Shown: positions 53,555 through 63,825, counted from the stretch's first letter. The stretch is DNA of 64,000 bases from Desulfuribacillus alkaliarsenatis (GCF_001730225.1 NZ_MIJE01000030.1:204397-268396), one strand, 5' to 3'. Numbers and translations: made by a program. Notes: a model not told the origin generated them from the letters alone.

Positions 53555-54705
53555 TATTTATCTTTGTATTTGTTTTTAATTGCTACGAACTTATCAAAGT
53601 TATCGATAAAGACTTGTGTCATATGTGGGTCAAAATGTTGGCCCTTTTCTTCTTTAAATAGATTAAGGACACGGTCGAGCTCCCAAGCTGGCTTATAGCA
53701 TCTATCGCTGGCCAGTGCGTCAAATACATCAGCAATTGCGCTTATTCGTCCATATGGGTGAATTTCTTCTTCTTTCAGGCCACATGGGTAGCCGCGGCCG
53801 TTCCATTTCTCATGGTGCTGGTGGGCAATTATGGCGGATGCTTTTAGAATTCTGCGATTCGAGTTAACTAATAATTGATATCCAACCGTTGTATGGGATT
53901 TCATTTCATCAAATTCTTCATCTGTAAGTTTACCAGGTTTTTTGAGGATGGAGTCTGGGATTGCTACTTTTCCAATATCGTGCATTGGAGATGCTAGTTT
54001 AATCAACTCAGCTTCTTCTTTAGGCATACCAGATAATTCTGCTAGGAGCTTCGATATTTCAGCCACGCGCTTAACATGATAGCCTGTTTCCTTAGAACGG
54101 CTTTCTCCAATTTCAGCCATCAGGAAGATGATCTCTTTTTGTGTCTTTTCAATTTCTTCATTTAATATAACGTTTACTAGTGATTTCTCAGAATAGGACG
54201 CGGCCATCATTAGTTGGTCAATATCCGTTTGGGAAAATACTTCTGCTTCGGTCATTTTGTTGACTGCTTGGTACGCGCCTAAGACGTCACCTTCATTATC
54301 AAATAAAGGGATAGCGAGCATTGCCTTAGAGCGATAACCAGTTTTCTTATCGACTTCACGATTGAAGTTAGGGTCAGTGTAAGCGTCGTCAGTAAAATAA
54401 GGTTTTTCAGTCTTAACTACGTAGCCAACAACACCTGTGTCTGCAGGGATGCGAATTTCTTTAATACCGTGGGCAACGCGGGTCCATAATTCATTCTTGT
54501 CATGGTCAAGTATCCATAGCGTGCAACGGTCTGCAACTATTAGGTCTCTACCTAAATCGGCCATTAGCTGTAGAAGATTATCGAGCTTTGACTCGTTGGC
54601 GATTTTTCCAGCGTAGGTGAAAATTAGTCGTAGCTTTTCGTCAGATGTTAATTCTTTACGATATGTATGTATATTAAGATTTCTTTCAATGTCATGATCT
54701 AGCAT
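53554..54705 (-). CDS. GAF / HD-GYP domain signalling protein
   Basis: 383 residues from ATG 54705 after TAGGAGGAG. A GAF sensor domain covers ~40-180 (DRCTLWILDHDKNELW, AMLAIPLFDNEGDVLGAYQAVN). The HD-GYP domain covers ~195-370: HDIGKVAIPDSILKKPGKL, HHEKWNGRGYPCGL (both HD and GYP motifs intact) and ISAIADVFDALASDRCYK. HD-GYP enzymes hydrolyse cyclic di-GMP or related dinucleotides. No TM segment, so it is a cytoplasmic, soluble sensor-phosphodiesterase. Confidence 0.9.
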   Translation of the reverse strand: MLDHDIERNLNIHTYRKELTSDEKLRLIFTYAGKIANESKLDNLLQLMADLGRDLIVADRCTLWILDHDKNELWTRVAHGIKEIRIPADTGVVGYVVKTEKPYFTDDAYTDPNFNREVDKKTGYRSKAMLAIPLFDNEGDVLGAYQAVNKMTEAEVFSQTDIDQLMMAASYSEKSLVNVILNEEIEKTQKEIIFLMAEIGESRSKETGYHVKRVAEISKLLAELSGMPKEEAELIKLASPMHDIGKVAIPDSILKKPGKLTDEEFDEMKSHTTVGYQLLVNSNRRILKASAIIAHQHHEKWNGRGYPCGLKEEEIHPYGRISAIADVFDALASDRCYKPAWELDRVLNLFKEEKGQHFDPHMTQVFIDNFDKFVAIKNKYKDK

Positions 54706-54810
54706 ATGGTCTCCTCCTATTCTAGTATTAAAATATATTATATTGAATCTACCGTTCTGATTCTTCTAAATTGAAAAATACTACTTTAATACCTATCATA
54801 ATAGTATAGA

Positions 54811-54821
54811 TATGCTATAAT
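54811..54821 (+). promoter_or_regulatory. Extended -10 promoter of the NHL/stalk protein gene
   Basis: TGCTATAAT (extended -10, TATAAT at 54816-54821) lies 67 bases before ATG 54889; no good -35 box is visible. Confidence 0.5.
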
Positions 54822-54888
54822 CACAATAAAAGATATCAGAAATTTTTGAATATTCATTTTAAACAATTTGCAAGAAAGGACGAATGGT

Positions 54889-56376
54889 ATGGGTACTATG
54901 AAAAATAAATTTATGGTTATTTTGTTTGTTGTTTCACTCCTGCTATTTGGTTTGCATATTCAAACTTTGGCCCAGGAACAGGCAAACGAGAACGTAGATG
55001 AAGGCTTTACAGAGGCTCCGTTTTTAATAGGCTCTGGAGATTTTGAGTATTTAAACGGAATCTATTATGAAGCTGAATTCCGCTTTCCATATGGGGTTAC
55101 ATATAATCCTCATACAGATATGATGTTGATAGCAGATTTACAGAATCATAGAATTAGACAAATGAATATGGAGACTTTTGAAGTTACTACACTAGCAGGG
55201 ACTACTGAGCAAGTTGATAGATTTGGTTTTCCAGCAGGGGGGCATGTTGATGGAGATGCTGATGAAGCGATGTTTAATCGTCCACGCGGGCTGGCAGTTG
55301 CTCCTAATGGTGCGATTTATGTAGCGGATACGGGCAACCATTCGATTCGTCAGATTTACGATGGACAGGTCTATACGGTAGCTGGTAGTGGTCTGCGTGG
55401 TCATAAAGATGATGTGGGGCTTGAGGCGGAGTTCTGGAATCCGACAGATATTGTAATAGATTCCCAGGGGAATTTACTTGTTAGTGATACGCTAAATCAT
55501 GTGATACGTAAAATTAATCAAGAGGGAAATGTTACGACTTATGCGGGTGAGCCAGGTAACACTAAGCTTTTGTTTGAACCGAATGGTTTAGCAATTGATG
55601 ACAATGATTTGTTATATGTAGCAGATAGCGCGAATCAGCAAATAAAGGTGATTGATAAGGATGGTAGTATACGAGTACTTGCTGGAATGCCTGGGGAATT
55701 AGATCAAGATACAGGATATTGGCTTGGTGAATATGTAAATGGTCGTTCGGAGGATGCTAGATTTAATTTTCCAAGGGGTGTTGCTTTAAGTCCTGATGGA
55801 TTTGTGTTTGTTGCCGATTCATGGACTCATACGATACGAGCCATATCGCCAAGTGGTCGTGTTTACACTGTGGCAGGGACTGGTGTGAGCGGCTTCGACT
55901 GGGATGAACAATTTATTACTGAATTTGATGGCCCAAGTGGGATTACATATGCGTTAGGATATTTGTTTGTTACGGATTATTGGAATAACCGTGTGGTAGC
56001 AATTCCTGTCATGAGAGAATTTTTAAGACCAATTATAGATTTTACTAACACTGATTCAGCAGTTCCTGTCTATATAGATGGCACAGAAATCAATTTTCCA
56101 GACGTGGAGCCTTTTATTGATAATGATCGGGTCCGAGTTCCACTGAGGTTTGTTGTTGAAGAGTGGGGTGCTGGGGTTAGCTGGGATGAGGATAACCGTA
56201 GTGTTATTGTAACAGTCGGTGGCCAAGAGTTTATTTTGTCGGAAGCAGATGGAGACTTCTTTATCCGTGACGATCGTTCTATCGTACAGTTGCGGACTCT
56301 TGTCGATAAGCTAGGCTTTTATATCGAATGGCGTGAAGACCATCGTGCGGTGGTAATTGAGACGTTTACGTATTAG
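54889..56376 (+). CDS. Secreted NHL-repeat protein with C-terminal stalk domain
   Basis: 495 residues from ATG 54889, eight bases after AAAGGA. A signal peptide (~1-27, ending LAQEQ) is followed by NHL repeats forming a propeller (~45-360; IYVADTGNHSIRQI, LLVSDTLNHVIRKI, LYVADSANQQIKVI, VFVADSWTHTIRAI). A copper-amine-oxidase-type stalk domain ends the protein (~385-495; VRVPLRFVVEEWGAGVSWDE). It is probably an extracellular binding or structural protein. It shares the stalk domain with the 50011 protein and with the remnant at 63.1 kb. Confidence 0.85.
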   Translation: MGTMKNKFMVILFVVSLLLFGLHIQTLAQEQANENVDEGFTEAPFLIGSGDFEYLNGIYYEAEFRFPYGVTYNPHTDMMLIADLQNHRIRQMNMETFEVTTLAGTTEQVDRFGFPAGGHVDGDADEAMFNRPRGLAVAPNGAIYVADTGNHSIRQIYDGQVYTVAGSGLRGHKDDVGLEAEFWNPTDIVIDSQGNLLVSDTLNHVIRKINQEGNVTTYAGEPGNTKLLFEPNGLAIDDNDLLYVADSANQQIKVIDKDGSIRVLAGMPGELDQDTGYWLGEYVNGRSEDARFNFPRGVALSPDGFVFVADSWTHTIRAISPSGRVYTVAGTGVSGFDWDEQFITEFDGPSGITYALGYLFVTDYWNNRVVAIPVMREFLRPIIDFTNTDSAVPVYIDGTEINFPDVEPFIDNDRVRVPLRFVVEEWGAGVSWDEDNRSVIVTVGGQEFILSEADGDFFIRDDRSIVQLRTLVDKLGFYIEWREDHRAVVIETFTY

Positions 56377-56409
56377 TGGAGACGTTGCGTATTAGAGAGG
56401 AGAAGATAC

Positions 56410-57318
56410 ATGTATTCAGTCAACATTAGATTCTGGGGAGTTCGAGGATCAAAGCCTACCCCAGGTCGCCAAACAATGGGTTTTGGTGGTAATACGTCCT
56501 GTGTTCAGGTGCAAATCGGAGAACGCATATTACTGTTTGATGGAGGAACGGGGCTAGCTGAGTTTGGTAATCATATGCTAAAAAAGCAGCAGCTAAACGC
56601 TTCTAATGGAGTATTGCCTAAGATTGAAGCAGATATATTTTTCTCCCATTTACATTGGGATCATATACAGGGTCTACCGTTCTTTGTGCCGATGTATGTA
56701 CCTGGTAATATATTTCATTTGTACGGAGAGAACAAAGAAAATTTAAACTTTCAAGAGGTTATAGAAATGCAGATGAAGCCACCACATTTTCCTATTACTA
56801 TGAAGATGATGAAGGCTAGCTATCACTTCCATGAGGTATCCTCAGGAGAAACGATAGATATTGGGGATGGAATAAAGATTACTAGTTTTGCAGTAAAGCA
56901 TCCTAACGACTGTCTGGCTTACCGAGTAAACTACGAAGGTGTCAACATAGTCTATTGTACAGATACTGAACCAATGGAGGGAGCTCAGGAAGAACAGTTT
57001 TTGTCTTTTGTGAACGGTGCTGATGTGCTAATCTATGACACACATTATACTAATCAGGAATATTTAGGGACTAATGATGATCCGCCTAAAAAAGGTTGGG
57101 GTCACTCAACGTGGCAAGAAGGCGTGCGCATTTGCCGCAACGCAGGTATATATCAATTCGTGATGTTCCATCATAAGGAGAATCGTTCTGACCAAGAAAT
57201 GCAGCAGTTAGAAAGCCAGGTGCAGGAAATATTCCCTCGTACCGCTGCAGCACGTGAAGGCATGGTTATCAAAGTTGGAGGAGATAATCTTGAAAAAGTG
57301 GTCATTAATTATCCATAG
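56410..57318 (+). CDS. Metallo-beta-lactamase-fold hydrolase
   Basis: 302 residues from ATG 56410 behind AGAGGAG. Metal ligands: SHLHWDHIQG (HxHxDH, ~79-86), His in VKHPND and Asp in YCTDTEP, then a late His (MFHHKE). The opening RFWGVRGSKPTPG is typical of the MBL class that includes cyclic-nucleotide phosphodiesterase-like enzymes. Next to an adenylate cyclase gene, cyclic-nucleotide breakdown is plausible but unproven. Its 3' end overlaps the start of the cyclase gene by 29 bases. Confidence 0.85.
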   Translation: MYSVNIRFWGVRGSKPTPGRQTMGFGGNTSCVQVQIGERILLFDGGTGLAEFGNHMLKKQQLNASNGVLPKIEADIFFSHLHWDHIQGLPFFVPMYVPGNIFHLYGENKENLNFQEVIEMQMKPPHFPITMKMMKASYHFHEVSSGETIDIGDGIKITSFAVKHPNDCLAYRVNYEGVNIVYCTDTEPMEGAQEEQFLSFVNGADVLIYDTHYTNQEYLGTNDDPPKKGWGHSTWQEGVRICRNAGIYQFVMFHHKENRSDQEMQQLESQVQEIFPRTAAAREGMVIKVGGDNLEKVVINYP

Positions 57319-59077
57319 TGTAGTTTTTCTGATATTTGCTATATTTTTACTTCTTAATACATTTGTAGTTTTTGATAATAACTTACAGGATCGCCTTTAT
57401 CAAAAGCCTACTAGTACTGATCCTCGTATTGTTATTATTGCTATTGATGACGTGAGCTTGGAAATGTTCGGACGCTGGCCATGGCCGCGGGATTATCACG
57501 GTGAGCTAATCCGCATACTTAATGAAGCTGATCCAGCAGTTGTAGGCTTTGACATAATTTTCTCCGAGCCTTCTCAGGAGGCTCTTGATGATGAATATAT
57601 GCTAATGACATTTGCTAAGATGGATCAGTTGATTTTACCTGTCTACGGTGTGTTTGATCGCATTGCAAGTCGCGGCATGCTAGAGACACAGCTAATAGTA
57701 GAGCCCTTCCCAGAGCTTAATAGAGTTACTGAAACGGCACATATCAATACCATAACTGATGAGGATGGCTTTGTAAGACATGCTTTATTACAATTTCGCT
57801 ATGGTGATCAGGTTGTCGATAGCTTTGCTTGGCGAGTTTATGAGATGTATATGCAACGCATGGGTATAGAGCCAGTTGAAATAGATTCAGTACCAGTAGA
57901 CCGTTGGCACCGTACATATATTAAGTATAGTGGTGAGCCCTTTGATATGGAAGCTATTCCATACTCTGCTGTGTTGACAGGTGAGGTTCCTGCTGAATAT
58001 TTTCGAGATCGGATTGTATTAGTTGGTCCATATACCGTTGGGATGGCTGATGATTATTATTTCACGCCAATTGTTCCCCAGGAGGCTATGTTTGGTATTG
58101 AGATACACGCAAACATAATCCAGCATTTATTAGAGGGCGAATTTAAGGCGAATGTTCCATTGGTGTATGAGCTACTAATAATGCTTATCTTAGGTGTTTT
58201 AGGATTCATACTATTTTATAAATTCCGACCAGGAGTAAGTATTGTCATAATCGTATTTATGATTATGGGTTATATATTTGCTGCAAACTTCGCTTTTGCA
58301 AAAGGCTGGGTGGTGACTCTACTCTATCCGATTGGTTTTATTATGATGCAATATGTATTTGCACTAGGACATCAGTTTGTTGCTGAGCAGCTTGAGAAAA
58401 AACGTATTACAGATGTATTTGGAAAATATGTTGCACCGCAGATTGTTGGTAAGGTACTAGAAGAAGGAGAGGCAGGATTGCAGCTTGGTGGAACGAAGCG
58501 TGATATTAGTGTCTTATTTGTAGATATCCGAGGCTTTACACCGTTGTCGGAGGCAGCGAAGCCTGAAGAGGTTGTAGCGATTCTGAATGAATATTTAACA
58601 CTGTGTGCCCAAGCGGTGTTTGATTATGGTGGTACCCTAGATAAATTTATTGGCGATGCGACAATGGCAATCTATAATGCACCGTTCGACTTGGAGAGGC
58701 ATCAATTGCGAGCTGTGCAAACAGCCTGGGCAATGGCCCAAGGAGCAATCCCATTGCAGGAGCGTTTAGAAAAACAGTATGGCAAAACCGTGCGATTTGG
58801 AGTCGGTATCCACTGTGGCCCAGCTATTATAGGAAATATCGGTGCTAGCTTCCGTATGGACTATACCGCAATAGGAGATACGGTTAACACAGCAGCACGT
58901 ATAGAGAGTAATACTAAGCCTGGGCAGCTATTAATTAGTCAAGCAGTTTACGAACATGTAAAAGACGATGTTGAAGTAACCGACCTCGGAATGCTTCAAG
59001 TTAAGGGTAAAGCTCAAGGAATTCAAGTATATCAGGTGGAAAATGTTAAAAATATGGATAAACCAGTGTTGTCTTAA
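57290..59077 (+). CDS. CHASE2-domain adenylate/guanylate cyclase
   Basis: 595 residues from TTG 57290, six bases after GGAGGAG. TM1 (~6-26) precedes an extracellular CHASE2 sensor domain (~45-285; DPRIVIIAIDDVSLEMFG, GRWPWPRDYHGELIRIL). Three TM helices (~295-370) lead to a class III cyclase domain (~400-575): metal Asp in FVDIRGFTPLSEAA and DKFIGDATMAIYN, then MDYTAIGDTVNTAARIE. The catalytic residues look intact. It would make cAMP (or cGMP) in response to an outside signal. CHASE2 cyclases are often next to FecR-domain genes, as here. Confidence 0.92.
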   Translation: MKKWSLIIHSVVFLIFAIFLLLNTFVVFDNNLQDRLYQKPTSTDPRIVIIAIDDVSLEMFGRWPWPRDYHGELIRILNEADPAVVGFDIIFSEPSQEALDDEYMLMTFAKMDQLILPVYGVFDRIASRGMLETQLIVEPFPELNRVTETAHINTITDEDGFVRHALLQFRYGDQVVDSFAWRVYEMYMQRMGIEPVEIDSVPVDRWHRTYIKYSGEPFDMEAIPYSAVLTGEVPAEYFRDRIVLVGPYTVGMADDYYFTPIVPQEAMFGIEIHANIIQHLLEGEFKANVPLVYELLIMLILGVLGFILFYKFRPGVSIVIIVFMIMGYIFAANFAFAKGWVVTLLYPIGFIMMQYVFALGHQFVAEQLEKKRITDVFGKYVAPQIVGKVLEEGEAGLQLGGTKRDISVLFVDIRGFTPLSEAAKPEEVVAILNEYLTLCAQAVFDYGGTLDKFIGDATMAIYNAPFDLERHQLRAVQTAWAMAQGAIPLQERLEKQYGKTVRFGVGIHCGPAIIGNIGASFRMDYTAIGDTVNTAARIESNTKPGQLLISQAVYEHVKDDVEVTDLGMLQVKGKAQGIQVYQVENVKNMDKPVLS

Positions 59078-59109
59078 AATCTATCAAATGGTCTATGGAG
59101 GTGAATGAT

Positions 59110-62100
59110 TTGCGCATACTAAATAGCACACAAATAAGGAAAAGAAAAGGATTACGGTTATTAGGAACGATTATTTTATGCCTTAGCTTGCTCTTGCCTA
59201 TAGGAGGCATTACAGAGGCATCAGTAACGAACGCACGGGTAATTAGTATCGATGGAGATGTACAGGTAATGCGTGGAGGTGGGGATAAGCCCTTTAGTGC
59301 TTTTGTTAACATGCGTTTAATGGAAGGTGATCGAATTATTACTGGTCGGGGCGCCAGTGCACGAGTAGAGATAGATAATGAGCGAACTATTACTCTATCA
59401 GAAAATACGAGAATATATCTATCGGAGCTACGAGGCGTTAGTGACACACAACAAAGCTCGATTGCTTTGCAGGCTGGCGGTGTTGCCAGTAGTGTAAAGA
59501 GTGCTGTTACAAGCTCATCACGCTTTGAGATTCGCACGCCTACAGCAGTAATGGGTGTTCGTGGTACGGAGTTCTTTACAAGCTATAGGGATGGAGAGGT
59601 TGATGTTCGTGTTGTTACTGGGTCAGTTAATGTTGCTGCTAGCTTATCTGGGGGAACACCTACACCACCAGCAAGACCTCCTGTTGTAGCACTACCACCA
59701 GTTCTTAACCCAGAGATTGCAGGTGGAGACGTTATTTCTCCACCGGTGGCACCACCAAGACCGATTAGACCTCCTGCACCACCGCCACCTCATCCAGAAC
59801 CCGGAGCACCTGATGGAACTGGAATGCCAGAAAGAACTGTAAGTTTTGTAGTCGAAGCCATGCAACAGGTTAGGTTTACTGAACATACTCCACCTGAGCA
59901 GTTATTGGCACCGCCAGAACCATTCGATCTTGTTGGTTTGGATGTAATATTTATTGATCGCGTAGCTGAGATTGCTACAGAGACACCTGAGGTTATACCA
60001 GAGGGGATTCGTCAAGTAATTCCAGAGGCTCGTCAGCAGGCTGAAGAGCGCGCTCAACAACAAGCACAGCGCCAGGATATCGCTCCCGATGAATTAGCGG
60101 AGTTGCTAAGGACAAGAGAACAGCAGGCTGAGCTGCTGAATCAAAGGATGGTAGCGCCACGTAGTCCATCAACTGTGGCACCGCCACCACCACCAGCGCC
60201 GCCGTCACCGACACCAGCACCGACGCCAGATTCTGATCCTGGAGATAGTGGTGGAGGCGGTGGAGAGATTACGCAGCCAACTCAACCAAGCGCGTCAATT
60301 AATATTATAAGTGTTGAACCAAGTACAGGTATAATACCTGGTATAGAAACAACATTCAGTGTCCAGTTGAGCTACCAATTCTCTGGCATTAATCAAGGCA
60401 TTGTTTATTTAGGATTTAATGATGTAGAAGAAGATAGTTACAGATTAGTATCTGATCAAATTGTGACCTCCAATTCGGGTACAATTACTCTTACAGGTGA
60501 TGCGATAGTTCGTAATTGGGGTGAGACACCATTTAAAGCTTACGCTAACATTTCAGAGTATCCACATCCAGATACATGGTCACCTTTATGGGACGCTACC
60601 TATGATTTGCATGTTTCACAGATAGTTACTGGATTTCACACTAGAATTAATCAACAATTTATATTGCCAGATGTTTCGTTTCCAATTATTATTTCAGATG
60701 CGTATTTAGATGGAAATATCTTAGACGATTCCTATGAAGTGGAGATCTTTAGTAATAATGACGAAGTTGTTTTTTCAGATTATGTGGAATTTATAGATGG
60801 TCAGGCTACTGTAGACGTTACCCTAACATCAATTGGTGAGCACCAACTAACTGTATATATAATAGCTTTAGATATGACTGAACCAACAGAACTTAATATT
60901 AATGTTAATGGTTTTTCATCATTATTTGCTGGTGGCAACGGGGAAGTTGAGGACCCGTATAGGATAGCAAATCCTTATCAGTTAAATATGATGCGTTATG
61001 GGCTAGATAAGCATTACAGACTAGTCGATGATATTGATTTAATAGATTTTGGAGAAGAATATGATGATGGTAGAGGCTGGGTGCCAATTGGTGATTCAGT
61101 AGAACAATTTACTGGTACTTTAGATGGAAACACTTTTACAATTAGTAATTTATTCATTAATCGTCCTGTCACTGATTTCGTTGGTTTGTTTGGTGTTGTT
61201 GGAATTAATGGGCATTTAAACTCTGTAGCACTTAATGATTTAGTTGTAACTGGTGATAGTTATGTAGGAGGTATAGCTGGAAAATCAAAAGGAAGTATAA
61301 ATAACAGCTATGCTTCTGGATATGTAGTAGGTAGCAACTTCAATACAGGTGGATTAGTTGGTAAAAATTATGGTGGAAGCATCGGGAATTCTTATTCTGC
61401 AGGTAGTGTAATTGGTCATCAAATGGTCGGAGGACTTGTAGGTTATAACGAAGCTCGCTATGAGCCACAAATGGTTTATGCATCAATAGCGTATAGCTAT
61501 TCAACATCTGAGGTAACAGGCTATAGATGGGTAGGCGGGTTAACGGGTTCTATTAACTATGCTTCTATTACAGATTCCTTTGCCCTAAACCCAAGTCTGA
61601 CTAAAACAAGTGGCAATTGGGATTTCGGGCGTATTACAGGTCTTATTGGTCATGATAGTGACTTAGCTAATAACTATGCCAGATATGATATGGTAGAGCC
61701 TTTTACTGATGCCTTCGAAAATAAAACACCTATTGGCAAAGATGGAGGTAATCTATTATCATGGAGTATGGTAAACGGTGAATTGATACCGCATCCAAGT
61801 ATTAATACTACATCTACAATTTATGACGTTGATGTAGTTATTGAAATAGAAATACATGTGCGTTTTGGAACTTTTAGCGAAGAAGCTACTACTACTTCAA
61901 GTTGGGTTGTTGACACCACCGAATCAAGTCTAGCATTATATAGTGTAACAAAGAATAGCGACACCAATGTAACGCTTTCATTCAATGGAACAATATCAAC
62001 GGGTGAGACGATTACAATTCAGGCATTAGCTCAAGCATTTTCAGGTGAGTTTGATAGTAATGAATTAGAGATTGTTGTAGTAGAGGTACCAGAAGTTCCT

Positions 62101-62886
62101 CTTAATCTAGATGGTGTAGGAATTGATATAATTAATGATGTTATTACTGGAACAACATCTAATATGGAGTACAGCTTTGATTCTACAACTGGATTAGATG
62201 GTACATGGTCTGACTGTACAGATGGTGAAACAAACGTAACCTTCTCTCATGGATTAGTATTTGTTCGACAGAAAGATAACCATAGTAATTTTAGACATTT
62301 AACAACTATAGCACAACCAGCAGGACCGCCAACAATAGGCTCTACAAATCAGACATCAATTGTGGTGAATGACGGTTCTATAATAGGTGTTGATGATACT
62401 ATGGAGTATAAGCTTCAAGCGGATTCGACATGGACGGTAGTTCCAGCAGAAGCTATAGAAGTATCAGGACTTGTGCCTGGAAACTATGAAGTGCGAGTAG
62501 CTGCTACAGAATTAGTATTACCATCGCAAGTTGCAGTTGTAACAATTGCATCTCCTACAACCGATTTGTTTGGACCTATTAACCTTACTGGAGGAGCAGA
62601 GGGTATAAATGCTTATATAACAATAACATCATTAAGCGGAGGTACTTTAACTATAACATTTAATGAATCTGGTACGCACGGTGATCTCCAACAAGTATCA
62701 ATGGTTAATGAAGGTACTGAAGAACTAAGCGTTAGAACTGAATCTAATTTACTGATAATTGATTTAGGTGGAGTACCGCGTACAACTGAAGCTATAGTGG
62801 CTGCTATAGATGGTATGCAAACACAGTTTACAGCAGTAGTTGAAAATAACTCTGAGGGAGCTTCATGGATTCCATTTCCACAATAA
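59110..62886 (+). CDS. Giant FecR / GLUG-repeat surface protein
   Basis: 1258 residues from TTG 59110, eight bases after GGAGG; the ATG at 59095 overlaps the site. Signal peptide (~1-37). FecR domain at ~40-190 (GDVQVMRGG, EGDRIITGRGASARVEI, TPTAVMGVRGTEFF). Pro-rich linkers at ~195-235 and ~355-380 frame a Gln/Ala-rich helix. Later come a beta-domain region, then GLUG-type repeats at ~715-830 (YVGGIAGKSKGSINNSYASG, TGGLVGKNYGGSIGNSYSAG) and several Ig/FN3-like domains to the end. There is no SLH triplet or LPxTG. It is exported and probably adhesive or structural, regulated by or sensing for the CHASE2 cyclase upstream. Confidence 0.85.
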   Translation: MRILNSTQIRKRKGLRLLGTIILCLSLLLPIGGITEASVTNARVISIDGDVQVMRGGGDKPFSAFVNMRLMEGDRIITGRGASARVEIDNERTITLSENTRIYLSELRGVSDTQQSSIALQAGGVASSVKSAVTSSSRFEIRTPTAVMGVRGTEFFTSYRDGEVDVRVVTGSVNVAASLSGGTPTPPARPPVVALPPVLNPEIAGGDVISPPVAPPRPIRPPAPPPPHPEPGAPDGTGMPERTVSFVVEAMQQVRFTEHTPPEQLLAPPEPFDLVGLDVIFIDRVAEIATETPEVIPEGIRQVIPEARQQAEERAQQQAQRQDIAPDELAELLRTREQQAELLNQRMVAPRSPSTVAPPPPPAPPSPTPAPTPDSDPGDSGGGGGEITQPTQPSASINIISVEPSTGIIPGIETTFSVQLSYQFSGINQGIVYLGFNDVEEDSYRLVSDQIVTSNSGTITLTGDAIVRNWGETPFKAYANISEYPHPDTWSPLWDATYDLHVSQIVTGFHTRINQQFILPDVSFPIIISDAYLDGNILDDSYEVEIFSNNDEVVFSDYVEFIDGQATVDVTLTSIGEHQLTVYIIALDMTEPTELNINVNGFSSLFAGGNGEVEDPYRIANPYQLNMMRYGLDKHYRLVDDIDLIDFGEEYDDGRGWVPIGDSVEQFTGTLDGNTFTISNLFINRPVTDFVGLFGVVGINGHLNSVALNDLVVTGDSYVGGIAGKSKGSINNSYASGYVVGSNFNTGGLVGKNYGGSIGNSYSAGSVIGHQMVGGLVGYNEARYEPQMVYASIAYSYSTSEVTGYRWVGGLTGSINYASITDSFALNPSLTKTSGNWDFGRITGLIGHDSDLANNYARYDMVEPFTDAFENKTPIGKDGGNLLSWSMVNGELIPHPSINTTSTIYDVDVVIEIEIHVRFGTFSEEATTTSSWVVDTTESSLALYSVTKNSDTNVTLSFNGTISTGETITIQALAQAFSGEFDSNELEIVVVEVPEVPLNLDGVGIDIINDVITGTTSNMEYSFDSTTGLDGTWSDCTDGETNVTFSHGLVFVRQKDNHSNFRHLTTIAQPAGPPTIGSTNQTSIVVNDGSIIGVDDTMEYKLQADSTWTVVPAEAIEVSGLVPGNYEVRVAATELVLPSQVAVVTIASPTTDLFGPINLTGGAEGINAYITITSLSGGTLTITFNESGTHGDLQQVSMVNEGTEELSVRTESNLLIIDLGGVPRTTEAIVAAIDGMQTQFTAVVENNSEGASWIPFPQ

Positions 62887-62965
62887 AAATATGGTTCCAC
62901 ATAATAATTAGAATTTCTAGATACTTTAGTTATAAGGTTTAACTCTTGTTAATAAGAAGTACCTT

Positions 62966-63013
62966 GGGGTGTCGGAAACTACTTTTTTAGTAGTTTGCGA
63001 CACCCCTTTTTTC
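62966..63013 (+). terminator. Strong Rho-independent terminator
   Basis: GGGGTGTCG-GAAACTACT pairs with AGTAGTTTG-CGACACCCC around a short T-loop, followed by TTTTTT. It ends the NHL-MBL-cyclase-FecR operon. The 62887-63313 gap otherwise holds only the stalk-domain remnant below. Confidence 0.93.
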
Positions 63014-63122
63014 TATGCTTTCCTCCACATACTACCCAGCAAAACTAAGGTACTGTTGTGAGGTTATAGAAATATTCCAATCTTATCTTACATTTGCTAA
63101 GACTTCTTTAAGGAGAGACTAT

Positions 63123-63292
63123 ATGAAGATAGTAATATAGCCTATGTTAACGGAGAAGCAAGAGAGCTAGATGTACCTGCGACTATAGTTGAAGACCGTA
63201 TGATGTTGCCACTACGTTTTATAAGCGAGAACTTAGAGGTAAAAGTAGATTGGGATTCAATATTAAGAGCAGTAATTTTAGAAGAGAGCTAA
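63123..63292 (+). pseudogene. Remnant of a stalk-domain (copper amine oxidase N-like) gene
   Basis: A start signal (AAGGAG, ATG 63123) opens a frame that stops after five codons. From 63140 another frame runs 50 codons to TAA 63292 and reads as the C-terminal half of a stalk domain (AYVNGEARELDVPATIVEDR, MMLPLRFISENLEVKVDW). It matches the stalk domains at 50011 and 54889. It is a decayed duplicate, not an active gene. Confidence 0.7.
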
Positions 63293-63313
63293 AAATTATT
63301 GGTGGTGATTAGT

Positions 63314-63670
63314 ATGAGTTTTAGATTGCCTTTTATGATAATCTCTTTATTATTAGTAAGTATGCTGCTTGTAAGCAGTGCTTATGCCAACGATACACCT
63401 CGCCGAGCCATAGTTAATTCTCTTGAGGGTTCAGTTATGATTCAAGAGGCAGGAAGAAACACATCTTTACCTGCTCGAGTAGGTAGAGAATTAAAGGATA
63501 GCGACAGGATAATAACTGGTAATAACGGTCAAGCAGAAATAGTATTTGAGGATAAAACAGTCATTCGAATTTCGCCTGATACCAGAGTCACCCTAGAAAG
63601 CCTATATCGTAATGGTTCTGACAGAGCCGACACCACAGTCCATTCTGGATGCCGTATGCGGCACCAATAG
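63314..63670 (+). CDS. Truncated FecR-domain protein
   Basis: 118 residues from ATG 63314, after GGTGGTGA. Signal peptide (~1-26, ending AYAND) and the first half of a FecR domain (LEGSVMIQEAGRN, DSDRIITGNNGQAEIVFEDK, ISPDTRVTLESL). In the 59110 protein the same domain continues for ~80 more residues (to GVRGTEFF); here the frame ends at TAG 63670 with unrelated sequence. The same frame stays open for another 25 codons past the stop. It looks like a broken copy, possibly cut by the mobile element to the right. Confidence 0.65.
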   Translation: MSFRLPFMIISLLLVSMLLVSSAYANDTPRRAIVNSLEGSVMIQEAGRNTSLPARVGRELKDSDRIITGNNGQAEIVFEDKTVIRISPDTRVTLESLYRNGSDRADTTVHSGCRMRHQ

Positions 63671-63782
63671 CTAATTAAAAGCTTTATCATAAAACTAGCA
63701 GAAGACGAAGTAGGAAATATATACCTTAGCAAAGAAAGTGAGATATGATATTATAATCCTGTCTTTGACACTTGATGAATAC

Positions 63783-63825
63783 AAAAAGCCTGTAGAACCT
63801 TGATACTAAAGGGTCTGCAGGCTTT
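63783..63825 (-). terminator. Terminator of the right-edge minus-strand gene
   Basis: A 16-bp stem with one G-U pair and one mismatch (AAAGCCTG... / ...CAGGCTTT) is followed on the minus strand by TTTTTGT. Confidence 0.75.
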
